Assembly (NCBI GenBank): GCA_013397935.1
Contig: VZRN01000563.1
Location: 558,221-622,220 of the forward strand
Length of the DNA: 64,000 nt
DNA from: Dasyornis broadbenti
Lineage: Eukaryota > Chordata > Aves > Passeriformes > Dasyornithidae
Direction: 5' to 3'
Part shown: positions 11,143 through 24,850 of the stretch, piece after piece
Numbering within the stretch: the stretch's first letter is position 1
Layout of the letters: the number at the start of each line of letters is the position of its first letter
Notes under the pieces: model-generated
The model's database searches: none
Told to the model about the DNA's origin: nothing
What the model saw: the letters and a program-made list of their open reading frames with translations, nothing else
Made by a program: the position numbers and the translations under genes

Positions 11143-14100
11143 TAATATATGTTTGTATATTTATGCATTTATATATTTATAACATTTTTAATGCAGCTGT
11201 CACTGGAGTTTTGTTGCATGGATAATAGAGGTAAGAACCTACTCTATAGTTAAGCCAAGTCCAATTAACTGACCAAGAAACTTCCTTGTGTTTATTGGGA
11301 GACAGATGAACTAGAAAATGACCAGTGACCACATCTGTATTAAGTTCAGAAGATTTATTATCTACTGATTGTAGAGAGATATGAAACAGAGAACAGTATA
11401 AAACATTATTTGGGAGGTTGGAGTTGCTGACTTATGGAGAAAGAGCAAGGGAACTAAGCATGTATACTCAGTTAAATGATGTTCAAGGAGACATTCAGAA
11501 CAAATAAGAACTCTAAGATGAAAATACTGAGAAGGAAAGAAATCATACAGAAACCCATAAGAATTATTAGGAATAACAATAAAAAACCACAAACTTTTGA
11601 AAGAAAATTTCAAAAAATATCAAAATTGACCAACAGTAACAGTTCTTAAACCACAGAATAAGTTTTCTCAAGGGATTCAGAGAAAAGCCGTTTAATTGCT
11701 ATTAAAGAAAAAATGTATATGACAAGGTATATTGGAATATGACACGGCAAAATTTGCACTGAAAAAATATTAGGCTAGCTTTACTAGGGTAATCTTTCAT
11801 CTTTAGCACTGATATAGAACTAATTCTATCTATAATTCTATTGCACTCCAAACATCTTTTTCAAAAGCAGGAAGAATGCAGATTTAATTTAATGAGATGT
11901 GTGCTATGAGACTCAGTTAAGAATTCCAAATAATTTCACCCATTGCTTTACTTTGGCTTTCCCTCACTTGTTCTAGATGGTAAAGCACTGTAAAATTTCA
12001 CCTCTGAGCTTTCTTATTGTTTTATTGGAAGTGAATATTCCTCCACCTTTCCTTGAAGCATGTTACAGCAGCAAGAAATCAAATGCTTTTGTGCAGTAGT
12101 GCTGCTGAACTCTCTCAACTGTTTGTTTAGAAGGCTTTGCTCACCTTCTGGAGACAAATGAATTTGCCAGTAGGGCAGGGCCAGGAGGGAATTTACTTTT
12201 CATTGAGGATGCAACTGTTCCTTTGTTTTGCTTCTTTTTTTTTTTTGTCTCTTTGTCTCACTTGCACTTTTGTAAATCGCACTTTTCCTAACCAACACAG
12301 AGGAATTTAAGCTTCCTTTTGGGTCCTGGCAAAGAATAGCTCTTCCTCAATCATTCCAGCTCTCGACTCGTGGCACGCTGATGTTGTGTTGTTTTATGTG
12401 GAGTTCTTTAAATGGGGTACTAAATGGTTTTCTGTAGTGCACAGAGAGACTCTTCTGAGTTCATGCTTCAGCTTCCGTTAGGTCTTCTGGGACAAGCAGA
12501 AGGCCACAGCCATGATTGTCTCCTATTTTCTATTCCTGTTTCCTTAAAATACAGCCAATGAATTGCAGCAGCACTGTCAACTGCCTGTAGATAGCAAAGT
12601 TGCCCAAGCAGATTATTTTAGATTTTTGCTCATTCTGACAGTTCATTTCTCCCAGAAGAATGAAATGCCTGGGAAGTGAAAAGTTATGTACACAAGGGAG
12701 CTAATGCATGTGTACGTAATATCCTGGATTGTTTCAGAGTTCAGAGTTCTTGGAGTTAGCACTGATTTCGCATATAGCTTTTGAGTTGATGAAACATTTG
12801 CATCTTAATTCTGACATGGGTAAGCATACACATATATTTCCTTTTCCTTTGCTATTTCTTTTCCCATGGCAATGTCCAGACAAAGAAGGTCTGGATACAG
12901 AGCTGCAAGATCTGAAAGAATAAAGCAGCATATCCAGTGACTTGGCGGAGTGCACATATTAATCACATCAAAATGGGGTCCCACATTAAGGAACAGTCTG
13001 AACAAGGGAATTGTCCTGTAATGTGTCCCCAGGGTCACAGTACATTGCCTTAAAACTGCAAGTACAAGGTCTTAAAACTGCTTTCATCAACAGCTCACAC
13101 TAAAGAAACAAAGGACAGAACACTAAGGAGCACTGTGATAAAAGTTTAGGACCAAGAATCAGAGGAATGAGTACCAGTTTATGTTGTTTAATTTTTTCCT
13201 CCAAGAGTGGTTAGATTTAATCCTGTAATCTACATACTCAATTAACAAATATTTAACACTGGAACTATGAAAAATTTAGCATTTAAATTACATGTGGGAG
13301 ATCAACATTGGAATCTGCTACATTAGTCAGAAACATAACATCTCAAATGGAGGGAGGGAGGTCCTGCATCCTAAATGAGTTGAAGATTCTAGTGTCTGAT
13401 CAATTAGTTTTTTTGATAGTCTAATGGGCTATAATCAAGATGAAAGCAACAAACCTTTTCAGGGTCACAGAAACTGCTGGTGCTTATTAGTTTTAACACT
13501 TCATGAATGTACTACTGGAGAATAAATTTCACTTCACATTGGATTTCTTTTTTCATGTGTCACAGCTCCTTTCTCCACTCATATTTTACATTACATTTTT
13601 CATGTAATTATAGGAAGATAACTTGATGTACCATTCTGTGACATATCTCACTGAGCTCTGCACATTAAAAACCTCTGCAGCTTAGTGGAGAGCAAAGAGG
13701 AAAATAAGAGAGTAAGTCACATGCTAAAGTCTTTGCTCATGTATTGAAATAAAGTTAATTTGAATTATATGTAATCTTTGAGCATAAGTCATTAATTTAT
13801 TTGGCTACAGATCTCCTCTGTGCATTGCTGTTTTTCATCTAGAACATTTTGTCACATACATATTTGTTCTTTGAAGAGAAAGAGTTCTTTTTATTTGAAA
13901 ATTCCTACCGAGATATATTTTCTCCTCCTCCTCACATCTGTTATGGAAGGAAAGAAAACAAAAGCTCATCTTTTTGGAAAATAAGTGTGAAACATAGAAA
14001 AAAAAAAAGCCCATCAGTAAAATACAAAGAAGACATTGTGAAATTATGCAAATGATCTTTCAGATGTTATATTCAATAGCAATTAGTCTCCAGAGGCTCC

Positions 14101-14329
14101 ATTTCATCAAAGCACTTGGGATCAGTGTAGGGTGTGCTGAGAATTGGGATTTGTGAAAGTCTAGGTGTGTATAAAGTTGGGAATGGCTGAAGCACATGCT
14201 TGGGAGATGACGTCACACAGGCAGAGGCAGGAAGCTCATCTTTCATGCACATGCATGTATTTGCACCCCAGGCTTGTCCTCGAGTGAAGCACTTCTGTCA
14301 CATCACCCGTGGGTTCCCACAAAGTGGTG

Positions 14330-15080
14330 CTGGTGCTGGATCCTGTACCTGGGATGGAGCAATCTGGTTTGTGTCTATAGCCTGGGGAATGAGATGCTGG
14401 AAAGCAGTGCTGCAGAAGTGACCTGAGGGTCCTGGTCCATGGCCAGCTGAACATGAGCCCGCAGTGCCCTGGCAGCCAGGAGGGACATCCTTGTCTTTGG
14501 GGGCATCAGGCCCAGCATCACCAGCTGGGCAAGGGAGGGGATTGTCCTGCTCTGCTCTGCACTGGAGTGGCCTCACCTCAAGTGCTGTGGGCAGTTTTGG
14601 GCACCACAATATAAAAAAATACATTAAACTATTGGAGAGTATCTAAAGGAGGGTCACGAGGATGGTGAAGGACCTTAAGGGGAAGCATGTGAGGAGTGGC
14701 TGAGGTCACTTGATCTGTGCAGCCTGGAGGAGACTGAGGAGAGACCTCACTGCAGTCACAACTCCCTTGTGAGGGGAAGAAGAGGAGCTGATCTCTGCTG
14801 TGTGATGACCAGGGACAGGACCCAAAGGAATGGCCTGAAGTTATGCAAGGAGAGGTTCAGGTTGGATGTTAGAAAAAGGTTTTTCACACAGGGGGTGGTT
14901 GGGCACTGAAACAGGCTCCCCAGGGCGGTGGTCACAGCACCAAACCTGACAGAGCTCAAGAAGCTCTCGGGAACATGATGTGACTCTTGGGAATGGCGAG
15001 GTGCAGGGGCAAGAGTTGGACTTGATGATCCCCATGGGTCACTTCCAACTCAGGATATTCTGTGATTCTGTGAATTTGTG
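14330..15080 (+). mobile_element. CR1 LINE 3' fragment, about 750 bp
   Basis: This is the best preserved long CR1 piece in the window. It covers the sequence downstream of, or at the very end of, ORF2 and runs to the terminal TTCTGTGATTCTGTGAA motif. Diagnostic stretches include GATGGAGCAATCTGG near the left edge, ACATGAGCCCGCAGTG, CAGCCAGGAGGGACA, GGCCTCACCTCAAG, TATTGGAGAGTATCTAAAGG, GGTTGGATGTTAGAAAAAGG and AGTTGGACTTGATGATCCCC. Reading frames on both strands here are by-products of the element. The copy is 5' truncated, as is typical of CR1, and cannot retrotranspose on its own. Confidence 0.92.
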
Positions 15081-16021
15081 AAATGAATGCAGAAGCTCTT
15101 GCCTGCAGCTGAAATGGGTTGTGGATATTGAAAGTGAGGTTTTATGGATGTACAAGGAGGGGCAGAAGGTGCTTTACCCCATCTTCAGCTCTACTGCACA
15201 CCAAGCCCATGTACTGAAGATCCAGGGTGTTTGAATTGGCATTTCAGAAGTGCACTTCAGCCTGTGGAGGGTTTCTGTGCAATTTTCACAGGGGCAGTGA
15301 AGTGTGACGCTCTAACTTCTTGTTCCCAGGGCTCATGTTCAAAAATGATCTGACAGTGTTTCTTTTCCCCTGCTCATCATTGTGCTCGTCACATTTGTGA
15401 TGCATCGCTTAGATTTGTGATAAAATGTCACATTATTTCCTTCTTCTAGAAACTTTGGGTAACTGACCCTTATTGCTCTCTTCTTAAAGAGGGTTATGGA
15501 ACACAGTAAAATGACTGTCATTTGGCAGAAATATTATTTTATCTCGATTTTTCTTCTGAATTATGTACAGCAACAGACTCAACAATTAACAGAAATCAGT
15601 GTTCAGTGACCAGCTCAATCAAAATATTTAAAGAAAAACTTCACTTCCCTGTTGGCTTTTGATATTTTTTTTATAGATATTTATCTATCTTTCTTCCTGC
15701 GTTTATTTCTTAGCTGTTAATACACTAGCTTAGAAAAAGAGTTCTATTTTAAATTATTTCCACCATTATGAGCAATTGCCCTTTCTTTTAGCTTTAGCTC
15801 TTTTGCATGGGAAAGAAAGTTGACACATCAATAGTACACACACCTGAATTCTGACATTTTCATTCTGCAGAGACAGGAAAAGAGGTTTCTAACATTGCTT
15901 TTCCTCATCAAATACTTAAGCCAAAATTTCATAGGCAAGTAACCACTTTGGAAACCACAGAGGTTTTGAAGAATTAGGCCATTTAAAATAGATTTGCAAA
16001 ACAAACCTTCAAAGGTATATT

Positions 16022-16104
16022 AAAAAAAAAAANNNNNNNNNNNNNNNNNNNNNNNNNNNNNNCTCTCAGGTGAAGAAAAAAAGAAAAAGAAAAGAAAAAC
16101 AAGT
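16022..16104. repeat. Poly-A, 30-base gap, then A/G-rich repeat
   Basis: Poly-A runs into Ns at 16033-16062. After the gap the sequence is GAAAA-rich to about 16104. Confidence 0.85.
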
Positions 16105-17232
16105 CAAATTCTTTACATTTACAGAAAGAAGAATACATCTTAGATTAAAAAAAAAAAAAGAGGTTTGTGATTCGGTATTTCTCTTTGTGATTCAATCATA
16201 AGGATGTGTCCTCAGACTTGGTAATCTTAATCTTGTAGTCCAAGTCAATAGAAAAGATCTTGAATTTCAATCTCCAGGTCAGCTCAGGGGTGTAAAACAA
16301 CTTCTATTATCTGACCTAAACACAAGCCTATACAGGCATGGGTTTGAGCAGTGTCAGTTCTGTATTTTCACCCTCCCGGGTGACAAGGATGCTCCACATA
16401 CCAGCAGGTACTGTCTTTCTCCTTCAGTCTTTTTCCTTTGATTTCTACTGGTTTATCAGATTTCTCCTGGATTATCCATTTTCCTCAGTCTTGTCCCCAT
16501 GTCCTAACAGCATCATTTTATTAAAGATTTTCTTCTTGTGCTTTTTTTTCTTTTTAATTCTTAAGCTTAACTCCTCTCTTCTTTTCAAACACTTTCCCTT
16601 CTGTTCCTTTTTTCATTCATATGTATTCATTTCTATATGTGCATTCATTTCTGACTTTATTAATTTCTCAGATCCTCTTGCACTGCTGACTATAGATCAC
16701 AACTTTCAGCAAGTTAGATTGTTGAGTTATTATGATTATATTCTGGCAAACAGTGCATAAGGTCACAGAAAAATAATTAGAGATTTTCGTTTATACAACA
16801 GCATGCCAAGAAGTCTCTAAACATTATCAAAAGATAAATTGAAGTATAGCTTAGTATGAAAAGAAAAGAAAGCTAATTAATTTCCAAAATAGTCAAGGAA
16901 TTGAACAGATTTGAGAAACAGTACTAAGGAAGAACAATAATTTTAATTGCTAGAAAACTTGAAGAAGAACTTGGCCACCTGGTTAACTAATGTTACAGAA
17001 TTGTCTATTAAAAATATTTCTTTAGTTGCAAAAATAAAAGTAGCTTTTATTCCTGTCTGTTAAATCAATTCTGTCTAAATCAATTTCAGGTTCTGTTTTT
17101 AAATTTATGATAGCCTTTGCACACATAAAAGGTGATAGTCTCTCTTCCACTTCTATCTTGGCATATTTATTTTTCAGGAAAAAGATTCTCATTTGGCTTT
17201 CATATAGCTACCTGTATCAGCCAGCAGTCTAG

Positions 17233-17277
17233 GTTTTTTTGTTTGTTTTTGGATTTTTTGTTTTGTTTTGTTTTTTA
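17233..17277. repeat. (TTTTG)n-like simple repeat
   Basis: Repeated GTTT and GTTTT units in a T-rich stretch. Confidence 0.85.
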
Positions 17278-17901
17278 ATGTGTGATTTTTCTATATTTGT
17301 TGGAGTTTGCTTTTTTAAAAAAACCATAATTTGAAAATTTGCAGCTCCCACCGTGGAGCTGTTATCATTTCTTCTTTCCTCACTGATCTTTTCTATTCTA
17401 TTTCTAAACCATTTCATAGCACCTCCTCTGTAATTCCTATTTGCTCTTCCATTTTTCCACACTGCTACATCCTTAGTTCAGTGGAGATTTTCTACAGTTC
17501 CCCTGAATAATAACACCCAAGAACAGATGGATAGGGACAAACCATTGAATAATGAAACTAGACTTGCTTAGGCTGATTACTCTGCACTCTCTCTGACCTT
17601 AGTTTTTAAAATGGAGAATTCCCTCAATGTCTTATTCTGAAAAACAAACTCAGTATAAAAGGTCATCCTGAACTGATTGAGGGATCAAGAGTCCTGGAAG
17701 ATGTAGGCTGAGAAAAATACCTAGCTTATTTCCATCTCCAGATTTCATTTTTAAAGAGAATCTAAAAATATTTGTTGTTACTTTCATAAGTTTTCACATA
17801 CCCTCTTTCAGTCACTTCAGTTTCCATATTTTTTTTTTTTTTTAAATCAGGTAAATCAGAATACTAACTACAGGTTGCTATGAAATATAACTGAAACAAG
17901 T

Positions 17902-17925
17902 AATTTTCTGACCTATCAGAAAATT
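17902..17925. repeat. 10-bp perfect inverted repeat, 4-nt loop
   Basis: AATTTTCTGA (17902-17911), loop CCTA, then the exact reverse complement (17916-17925). A short AT-rich hairpin of unknown meaning. Confidence 0.8.
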
Positions 17926-19656
17926 TATCAGTAAAATAATGTAACAAAAAGCAAGTTAAAGAAGTGAGACCACAGTTTCCCTGTAGCCATTCTGTTGTAT
18001 AGCTGTGCTTATTCTATTCGGGTGGAACTCAAGCTGTAATAAATCACGGCATCTCCCACTGACAGTTTCAGATGAACATGTTTATTGGGACAGACAAGTA
18101 CATCACTAAGAGCGTTATTTACTTCAGGTGTTGACATACAGTATCAGCTGTTGGATTTAAACACTGACTCAGTCACTGCAGCCGGAAACTAGCTATGGGA
18201 ATTTTTCAAATCGTACAACAATAAGAGAAAAACAGGGACATCGTGGCATAACATAAGTAATGCAGACTTTTTTTCTAACAGCACAAAAGCTATGAAGTTT
18301 GAGTGAAAATTCCCCCCCAAAACAAGGCAAAAATTCCAGTCTAACAACAAAAACATAACACATTCAGATTAATTACTGTAATCATGGTTTTTGAGAAAGT
18401 TTAAAGAAAGATTTACTTTGAAAAATCAGTGACTGAACTTCAGAGGCTTGCTAACTTTCATTAATTTCTTCATCTATATAACCAAGTAACCTCTGATCTC
18501 TATTTTTAACCTTTGGGTAGTGTGGGTTTTTGTGGAAATAATGCAGAATGGAAACACATTCGGCACTGCTGTGAGCTCTTCCTCTACCATGGAACATGGG
18601 AACCCAGCTCATACAAGGATCTGGGTAGTCAACCTGAAACAAAGGGTGTTTTCTTGGGCCAGTAGGATAAAACAGCAACAAAAAAAAATTGCCGACAAAA
18701 CCCCAACCCTGACCTCCCCAACCTATAATAAATTAAAGAACAGAAAAAAACCCCACAAACCCAAATCTCATAGCAGAGCACACACAGGTGATGGGAACAC
18801 AGTATGAAATGTATTCTGAGGTGGAATACTTCAGAAAGACAACCCCCTCACTGACATTGTGGGGGCTCCAATGTCAAGAATAGTCGGGATTTTATCAAGT
18901 AGTGATATTTAGCATGGAAAAAAATATCAAGCAGGTATTAGTAGCCTTGTGGGACTAAAACACCAGTTCTACAGGATGGAAAGGACGTGACAGCTACCTC
19001 ATAAATAAGAGGACTGCTCAGTAGTCTCATCCTTGTCCTTCAAGATTAAGAACTGTTGTGTTGTGCTGAGACCAAATGAAAACCAGTGACCAGAACAACC
19101 AGATGAGAGAGACTTTATGCCCTGGTAATGATTTTTGTGGTTATTCCAATATCAGAAAAGGAAGAATGAGATGGTTAAGGTCCCCTTCTGAGGGAATGAA
19201 TCCTATCTGGCCATGAGTCCAGGAAGCAGGAAGCCTAACTGGAACCAAGTGAAAGATGTTAAAGATATATTGTCAATATCAATGCTGCCTTTGGCCATGC
19301 TTTATTTCGTCTTCACTGTAAGTTGCTTTACTAATTACTCTGGCCAGTCATTTATCTTCCTCATAGAATACTGACATGATGGCAGTCATCTACTGATGCA
19401 AGTCAAGGAGAGGACTATAAAGAGGAGTATAAAGTGTTATCAGGCTGTCAGCTCCAGCACACAGGATTTGGCAGGGACCTACAAATTTTGCAAGAATAAT
19501 CTGCAACTCCATAAGGGGTTGAAACATGAAAACCTTGTTAAAATTTCCATTTCTTTTTATAGATGACATTCCATGAAGCACCACCTCTGGCAAGACATGA
19601 AGTTCCAAGCAAAAAAGCCAAATCCCAAACAAAAAACACCTATGGTGTTTTTCTGT

Positions 19657-20100
19657 TGCAGTGGGTCAATCCTGTCTGCCTGCCAGGTGCTCACCAAAAT
19701 GCTGTCTCACCCATCTCCTCAGCAGGAGAGGGAGAGGAAATATGATGAAAACCTCATGGGCTGTGGTAGGGACAGGCTGACTGGTGACCCACTATGACAA
19801 TTATTATCACGGACGAAACAGATTCAGCTTGGGAAAATTAATTTAGCATACAGTCCTCAATGATCTTACGCAGTTCTTCACAAATTTCTCCAGGAAAGGA
19901 GAAATTTCTCCAAATGCGTCCTTTCCATGGAGTCCAGTCCTTCAGGAAGAGTCTGCTCCAGCATGGGTCTTCCATGAGGTCACAGGTCCCCCACAACCCC
20001 TACTCCTGCATGAGCTCCTCCCTGGAGGCCACGGCTCCTCCCAGGAGCCAGCTCCAACATTAGTTCTCCATGGCATTCAGGGCATATCCATGTCCTCCAC
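19657..20100 (-). mobile_element. Truncated ERVK-like LTR
   Basis: On the - strand this is an LTR of the same family as 34647-35711. Shared features on the + strand include the opening GTGGGT-GACC/CAATCC-like end, CCAGGTGCTCACCAAAA, a CTCAGCAGGAGAGGGAG stretch, a CTTGGGAAAATTAATTTA block and repeated 'CCATGGAGTCCAGTCCTTCAGGA' style modules (here split by short changes). The 5' part of the LTR (right side here) is missing or too diverged after about 20100. A local 10-bp inverted repeat (19882-19891 with 19898-19907) sits in it. ERVK class is my reading of the family and is not certain. Confidence 0.75.
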
Positions 20101-23100
20101 ATATACGAACTCTGGTGTAGTACTTTCTGGTACTCAATCAAATGTAAAATAATAGCTCACTTGTGATGTCTTTTGTTTCTAAAACAAAACAGGTGAAAAT
20201 AATTTACATGGAAGCAGTTGTAGAACCATATTCGTTATTCCAGGGCAAAGGACACACCACATCAGCAGAGTAAGGACAATGACGTCCATAAATACAGAAC
20301 CTAATTTGAAGGGGGTGGGTAGGTGAGCAATCTATAAATGCATTTTATATACATGAGAGTATTATTTATACCTATTAAGTTGCACTACAGGAGAACTGGC
20401 AGATCCTGAAAGTGAGAGCATTAAAAGAACAGCAATCAGACTAGTGTAATTCAAAAGAAAGACAGTTAATTCAATAAACTACCAAGCTAATCAGACATGC
20501 ATCCATATTAAAGGGAAAAACAGGGAAAAATTGCCAGCTGACAAAAATGCAGTTGCCAAAGGGTGTGTATGATGGAGTGACAGAAGAATGAACATGAAAA
20601 TAATCAAAAGGCTAGCTACTGAAAAAGATACAGGAGGAAGAGGATTTTTAAACACAATAGAAAATGAAATCAAAAGGAAGCAAAAGTCTCTTATTCAATA
20701 GGAAAAGAGAACAAAAAGGAGATTATGCATAACAGACTAAATTCAATACTTTCTTCAAGTTTTTATTATAAAAGAAAGAAAGAAAAAGGTAGTTTTGACC
20801 AGATACTTCACAAAATGAGTTTTATCACAAGGATAAGTATGTCAGGGAGAATTTGAAAAAAAAGCAGGGTGAAGAATATTTAGATAAATGAATTGAATAT
20901 AAATTTATCTTTATATGTTTTTTAAAAATCTAACCAAGGAGATTTATAAAATTTCAGTGGTTTTCTTCAAGAGATCATAGAAGACAGAATACTTAAAAAA
21001 GGAGAAAAATATGAAATTCTGTATCAGCTATTATGAAGTGAGTAGGAAAGAATGTAAAATAATTACAGGTGATGGTACCTACCTTTAGGAATTAGGACAG
21101 AAAGAATTATCAATCTATTCATGTTGAAAGAGAATAAAATGAAGAAGTCAGACACTGTAATTCAGTTGAAGTTCAGATAGTGCCCAAGCAATCTTATTTT
21201 CTCCAAGATGGAATGTGTATCAGGTTAAAACTGAATATGTAACTGACTTGAATAAGGCTTTTCCTACTGCCCTAAGAGACGATCTCAAAAAAACCAAGGA
21301 ACCAGAATCGAAATCGAGTGAGCACCAACAGGTGAGCACTCATTGCTTTCTAAACTACAGGTCAAGTACCTGTAGTAATGTAATAATGATTCCTTCATTG
21401 TGTGAGAGGGTACTTCATCAACAGAGCACCTGAAATAAAAGGCACACATGGCAATAAGGTGTCAGTAACATAAAATGTAATGTCATTGGGAAAAAAACTC
21501 ATGGTGGAATAGCAAAAAGGCTCCATGGGGGAAAAGTGAGCCTGAATGGTTAAAGAAGAATTCATATGAAAAGACAGACTAGAAAAGATGAAAAATTACT
21601 CCAGATATATGGATAATGCACACTCTACACAGATAATGGAAGAGGTCATAGATACAAACATTGTGCTATGATGTTGACTAAATCTGTCAGTTTGATGTTA
21701 ATCCTATAAATTGTGAAGACTGTGGCTTTCAGATGTTTACTCTCTATATATTTAATTGCTTAAACTTGGTGAGGGGACACTGTAGCACAAGCTTCATATG
21801 CAGCCTGTTAACGGAGCTGCTGCCAACATTAAATATTCTGTTCTTCATCTCTCCAATCAATTTCTTACATCTCTCTCAGTTTCATCTGGAAGCAGACTGC
21901 TTAAAAGTAAAGTGATATAAAGTGTTTCCCGGCAACTACTTCATCACTTCCAGTGACCTTCAAATTACATTTAACATTTGTCTTGGACAAAACTATAAGG
22001 CTGCTCAGTGTTGTGGACAGGAAGATTCATCTGGTACTGTTAACCTGATCAATAGTGAAATAAAAAGTCAACTGAGCTTACATTTTTACAACCCCAGGAG
22101 AAAGTTAAAAAACACATTAGTTGGTTTAACAAAATGATAGCAGACAGAGAATCAGTATCCAAGGTTATAAATGATGGTAGCTCTGCAAGCCCTGTATATC
22201 ATATACAGTCGTAAACTACTCACACTGAATTAGTTTAAGGACAATCTCACTTTTGTTCTTTTTACTTCCATATTTCTTGCACTTTGTCCCCCCGAAAGAA
22301 AAAAAAAAAATTTAAAATGAGGCTGTGTGGGTCAAAAGCACACAAATTATGATGAATTTCAGATAAAGAAAACGTGCCATGTGGTGGGGAGATTGGTTCT
22401 AAGAGCTTTAATTACCCAAATATACATGTCCATTAGTACGTTGTTTGGTGCAACAGTAGATCAGTAGACCGAAACAGATGGTCCTAAAGCTCCTGAGCTT
22501 TATTTTGTTTCCTCCTAACAAAATAAAAGAAAAAGAAAAGCGAATAAAGTCTTTGCACCAGGACTGCTTTACCCATGGTCGTCTATGGGTGTTCTGAGCA
22601 CGAGAGACGAATAATATTCATTCAGGATACAAAGACTGCTTTGTCCTCTACGCTCTTTTCGACCTCCCTTAAAATATTAGTACCTGCCGTTCTCTGCTGC
22701 CTCCACTGACCCCCAGAAAACCTCTTGGACCTAAACTTGAGCAGGCTGCTGGAGAGAATATAGTGGACAAGTGTTGCAGTGTGAAGTTTGGAAGAGATGT
22801 TGGAAAGAATATGCTGGCAAGGGAAGGTGTTATTTACTGCTTCACTGGATAGCAGAAGATAAATGGGGAAAGAGATTGTAAGTGATTGCTGCTGCTTAGT
22901 GGGGCAGCCTTCATAAGGGCTGGGGAAGCAGCAGGAAGAGCTGGCTGCATAGCTTCTAGTGACAAGGGGCCTGCTTTTTGTCTAAGAAATCCTACTCTTT
23001 TCCTTCAAATGATATTTTAAGTTCTGTCACATCCACCCAACTTCCCGCCTTTACAGCTTTCCACAGCAATTAGCAATCAGTCCTGAGCCAAAGTATTTGA

Positions 23101-24067
23101 AGCCATTGAGGGAATGACAACACCCAGCCATGAACCACCGGCACCTGAAGACCGTACTCCTTTTCCAGTCAACAGAACCAGATCTCTTCAGCCTCAGAAG
23201 CCACCTGTGTCCTTCTCCTAGAGTAACCTGGGAGTCATTGTGGGCCTATTGCCATAGAGAGCAAAGGAAACTTGTCCTTGCAACCTCTCTCCCTTGCACA
23301 GACTGAAGACAGACTGGCTGCAGCCCTTGGGATTAGGATGGGGCATCCAGATCCTACAATGTAGGGTTCCTGCCCCATCTGTTTGCTACCAAACCTCAGG
23401 GCACACGTGGCAATGAGTCAGGCAGAGGAGGAACATCTGAATAAGAGGAACATCTGACACTGAAGAGGAAGGAGTTCTAATTGCAAAAGATGGTTTCCCA
23501 AGAAGGCAAATCTGATCCATTACCTGCACAAATGCTGGTGGTTAGGATCTAAACGTGGCCTAGACTTTCACACACTCACATGATGTTAATTATAGAAATT
23601 CTAGCAAGATAACGTGTCATTTCAGGGACTAGCATAAACAAACAGTAGCCATCATATTACACCCAAAATCTTGCTACAGACGAAACAAAACATTCTTGGG
23701 ACTAAGGATTTTTCATTAACCTAATTAGTATTTTCACACTCTAATAGTCCAAGTAATCTAATAAAGAAAAATATTTCTATTTAAATTGTTATTCAAAAAC
23801 TTCTTAATGTCTTCCCTTTTTATCTGTTGTTACAATTGTTTTTCTACCTTGATTTGAGCCCATCTGTGTAACTCAAGTAGGCAGAATAAGACATTTAGGT
23901 GTACCTGGAGGAAGAACATAAATACCTGATTTTTTTTTATCATTGGCTTGGGCAGAATATTTCCACTGATACCAAAATTAATAAAATTAACATTGGAAAT
24001 AACATGGTGCTGCTCTAGTGAATTCCTAATATTTTGTGTTCAAAGAAATAATTTTGAGTTATTACAC
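20101..24067. other. AT-rich region without recognised genes
   Basis: Reading frames are under 75 codons, with no domains. The interval 22560-23460 is somewhat richer in GC and carries a short direct duplication (AGAGGAACATCTGA-like units at about 23424-23456). I recognise no gene or repeat family in it. Confidence 0.55.
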
Positions 24068-24578
24068 TGTGTTCAGCTGGGATGGAGTTAATTTTCCTCA
24101 GAGGAGCCCAGAGGTTTTGACTATTTATGGGCAGTGCTTGCAAAGCATCAAGACTTTCTCTTTGCCCACTCTGCTCTCCACAGCAAATCAATGGGGGATG
24201 AGCAAGAAGAGGTGAGGGCACACAGCTGGGACAGCTGACCCCAGCTGGCCAAGGAGACAACCCCCCACCATTCCATGTAATGCTCAGCAGTTAAAGTTTA
24301 GGGAAAGGGTGTTGGAGGTTATGGCACTGGTCTTCCCTTAATAATGATTAATGATAATGGAGCCCTGCTTTCCAGGAAGTTGCTGGAGGCATCCCACCAA
24401 CGGAAAGGAGCGAATAAATTTCTCTTTTTGCTTTCCTTGCACACTGTTTTGCCTGTCAAACTGCCTTAAAGGACTACCACGAGTTTTCTGCTTTTGTTTT
24501 TCTAATTATCTCCTTCATCCCTCTGAGGGGGGAATGAGCAAGGGACTGCTCACCCGCTAACTGGGGTCAACCCATAGT
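24068..24578 (+). mobile_element. Solo LTR, ERVL-like family
   Basis: It starts with TGTG, then AGCTGGGATGGAGTTAATTTTC, the typical start of a widespread bird LTR family (given here in two parts: AGCTGGGATGGAG and TTAATTTTC). It continues with GGGACAGCTGACCCCAGCTGGCC in modified form, a GGAGCCCTGCTTTCC module, an AATAAA polyadenylation signal near 24414, a CACGAGTTTTC module and the terminal GGGGTCAACCCATA. No internal retroviral sequence adjoins either side, so this is a solo LTR left by recombination. I see no clear target-site duplication. The antisense copy at 48869-49449 is the same family. Confidence 0.8.
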
Positions 24579-24765
24579 TACCATTTAGTGTCCTAAGTAA
24601 ATAATTAATCATAATAATTATATGTATATAGAGCAGAAGACTGTAGCCTGTTTCATAAATGTGTTGAAATTAGAGGATGTCAAACAGTTTTGTAAAGGTG
24701 TGAGGTTAAAGCAGCAGTCAGATAATGCAGTTTTCTCCAAGTAATGTGAAGAAGCTTTTCAGGAA

Positions 24766-24850
24766 ATCATGCAATCATGGAATGGTTTGGGCTGGAAAGG
24801 ACTTTAAAACTCATCCAGTTCCAGCCTTCTATGTGGACAGGAACAGGGCC
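24766..24850 (-). mobile_element. Short CR1 LINE 3' end
   Basis: Antisense CR1 end: AATCATGCAATCATGGAATGG, given as AATCATGCAATCATGG then AATGGTTTGGGCTGG, followed by AAAGGAC and CATCCAGTTCCAGCC. Similarity fades after about 24850. Confidence 0.85.

Larger units (their letters stand above)
4126..14329. other. 10-kb AT-rich region without recognised genes
   Basis: No reading frame above about 100 codons is seen, and none carries a recognisable domain. The lysine-rich frame at 4959-5258 simply reflects A-rich DNA. The region contains an inverted repeat (5136-5195), a GC-richer block (6100-6430), A-rich or CAA-type simple repeats (8671-8795, 9811-9846), a poly-A tract with a 4-base gap (9633-9701) and AT-type minisatellite DNA (11062-11142). 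Confidence 0.6.
15081..19656. other. AT-rich region without recognised genes
   Basis: A 140-codon frame at 16338-16760 (+) is rich in F, L, S and I and lies in pyrimidine-rich DNA. It has no recognisable domain and I treat it as chance. The region also holds an assembly gap, T-rich simple repeats and a 10-bp hairpin at 17902-17925. The rest appears unique. Confidence 0.55.

Noticed and set aside
14200..14959. Several reading frames of 60-108 codons on both strands
   Set aside because: Most of this stretch is the CR1 fragment at 14330-15080, whose conserved non-coding 3' region gives chance frames.
16338..16760. 140-codon frame with many hydrophobic residues
   Set aside because: The DNA is T- and C-rich, the frame has no domain, and no splice or polyadenylation context supports it.
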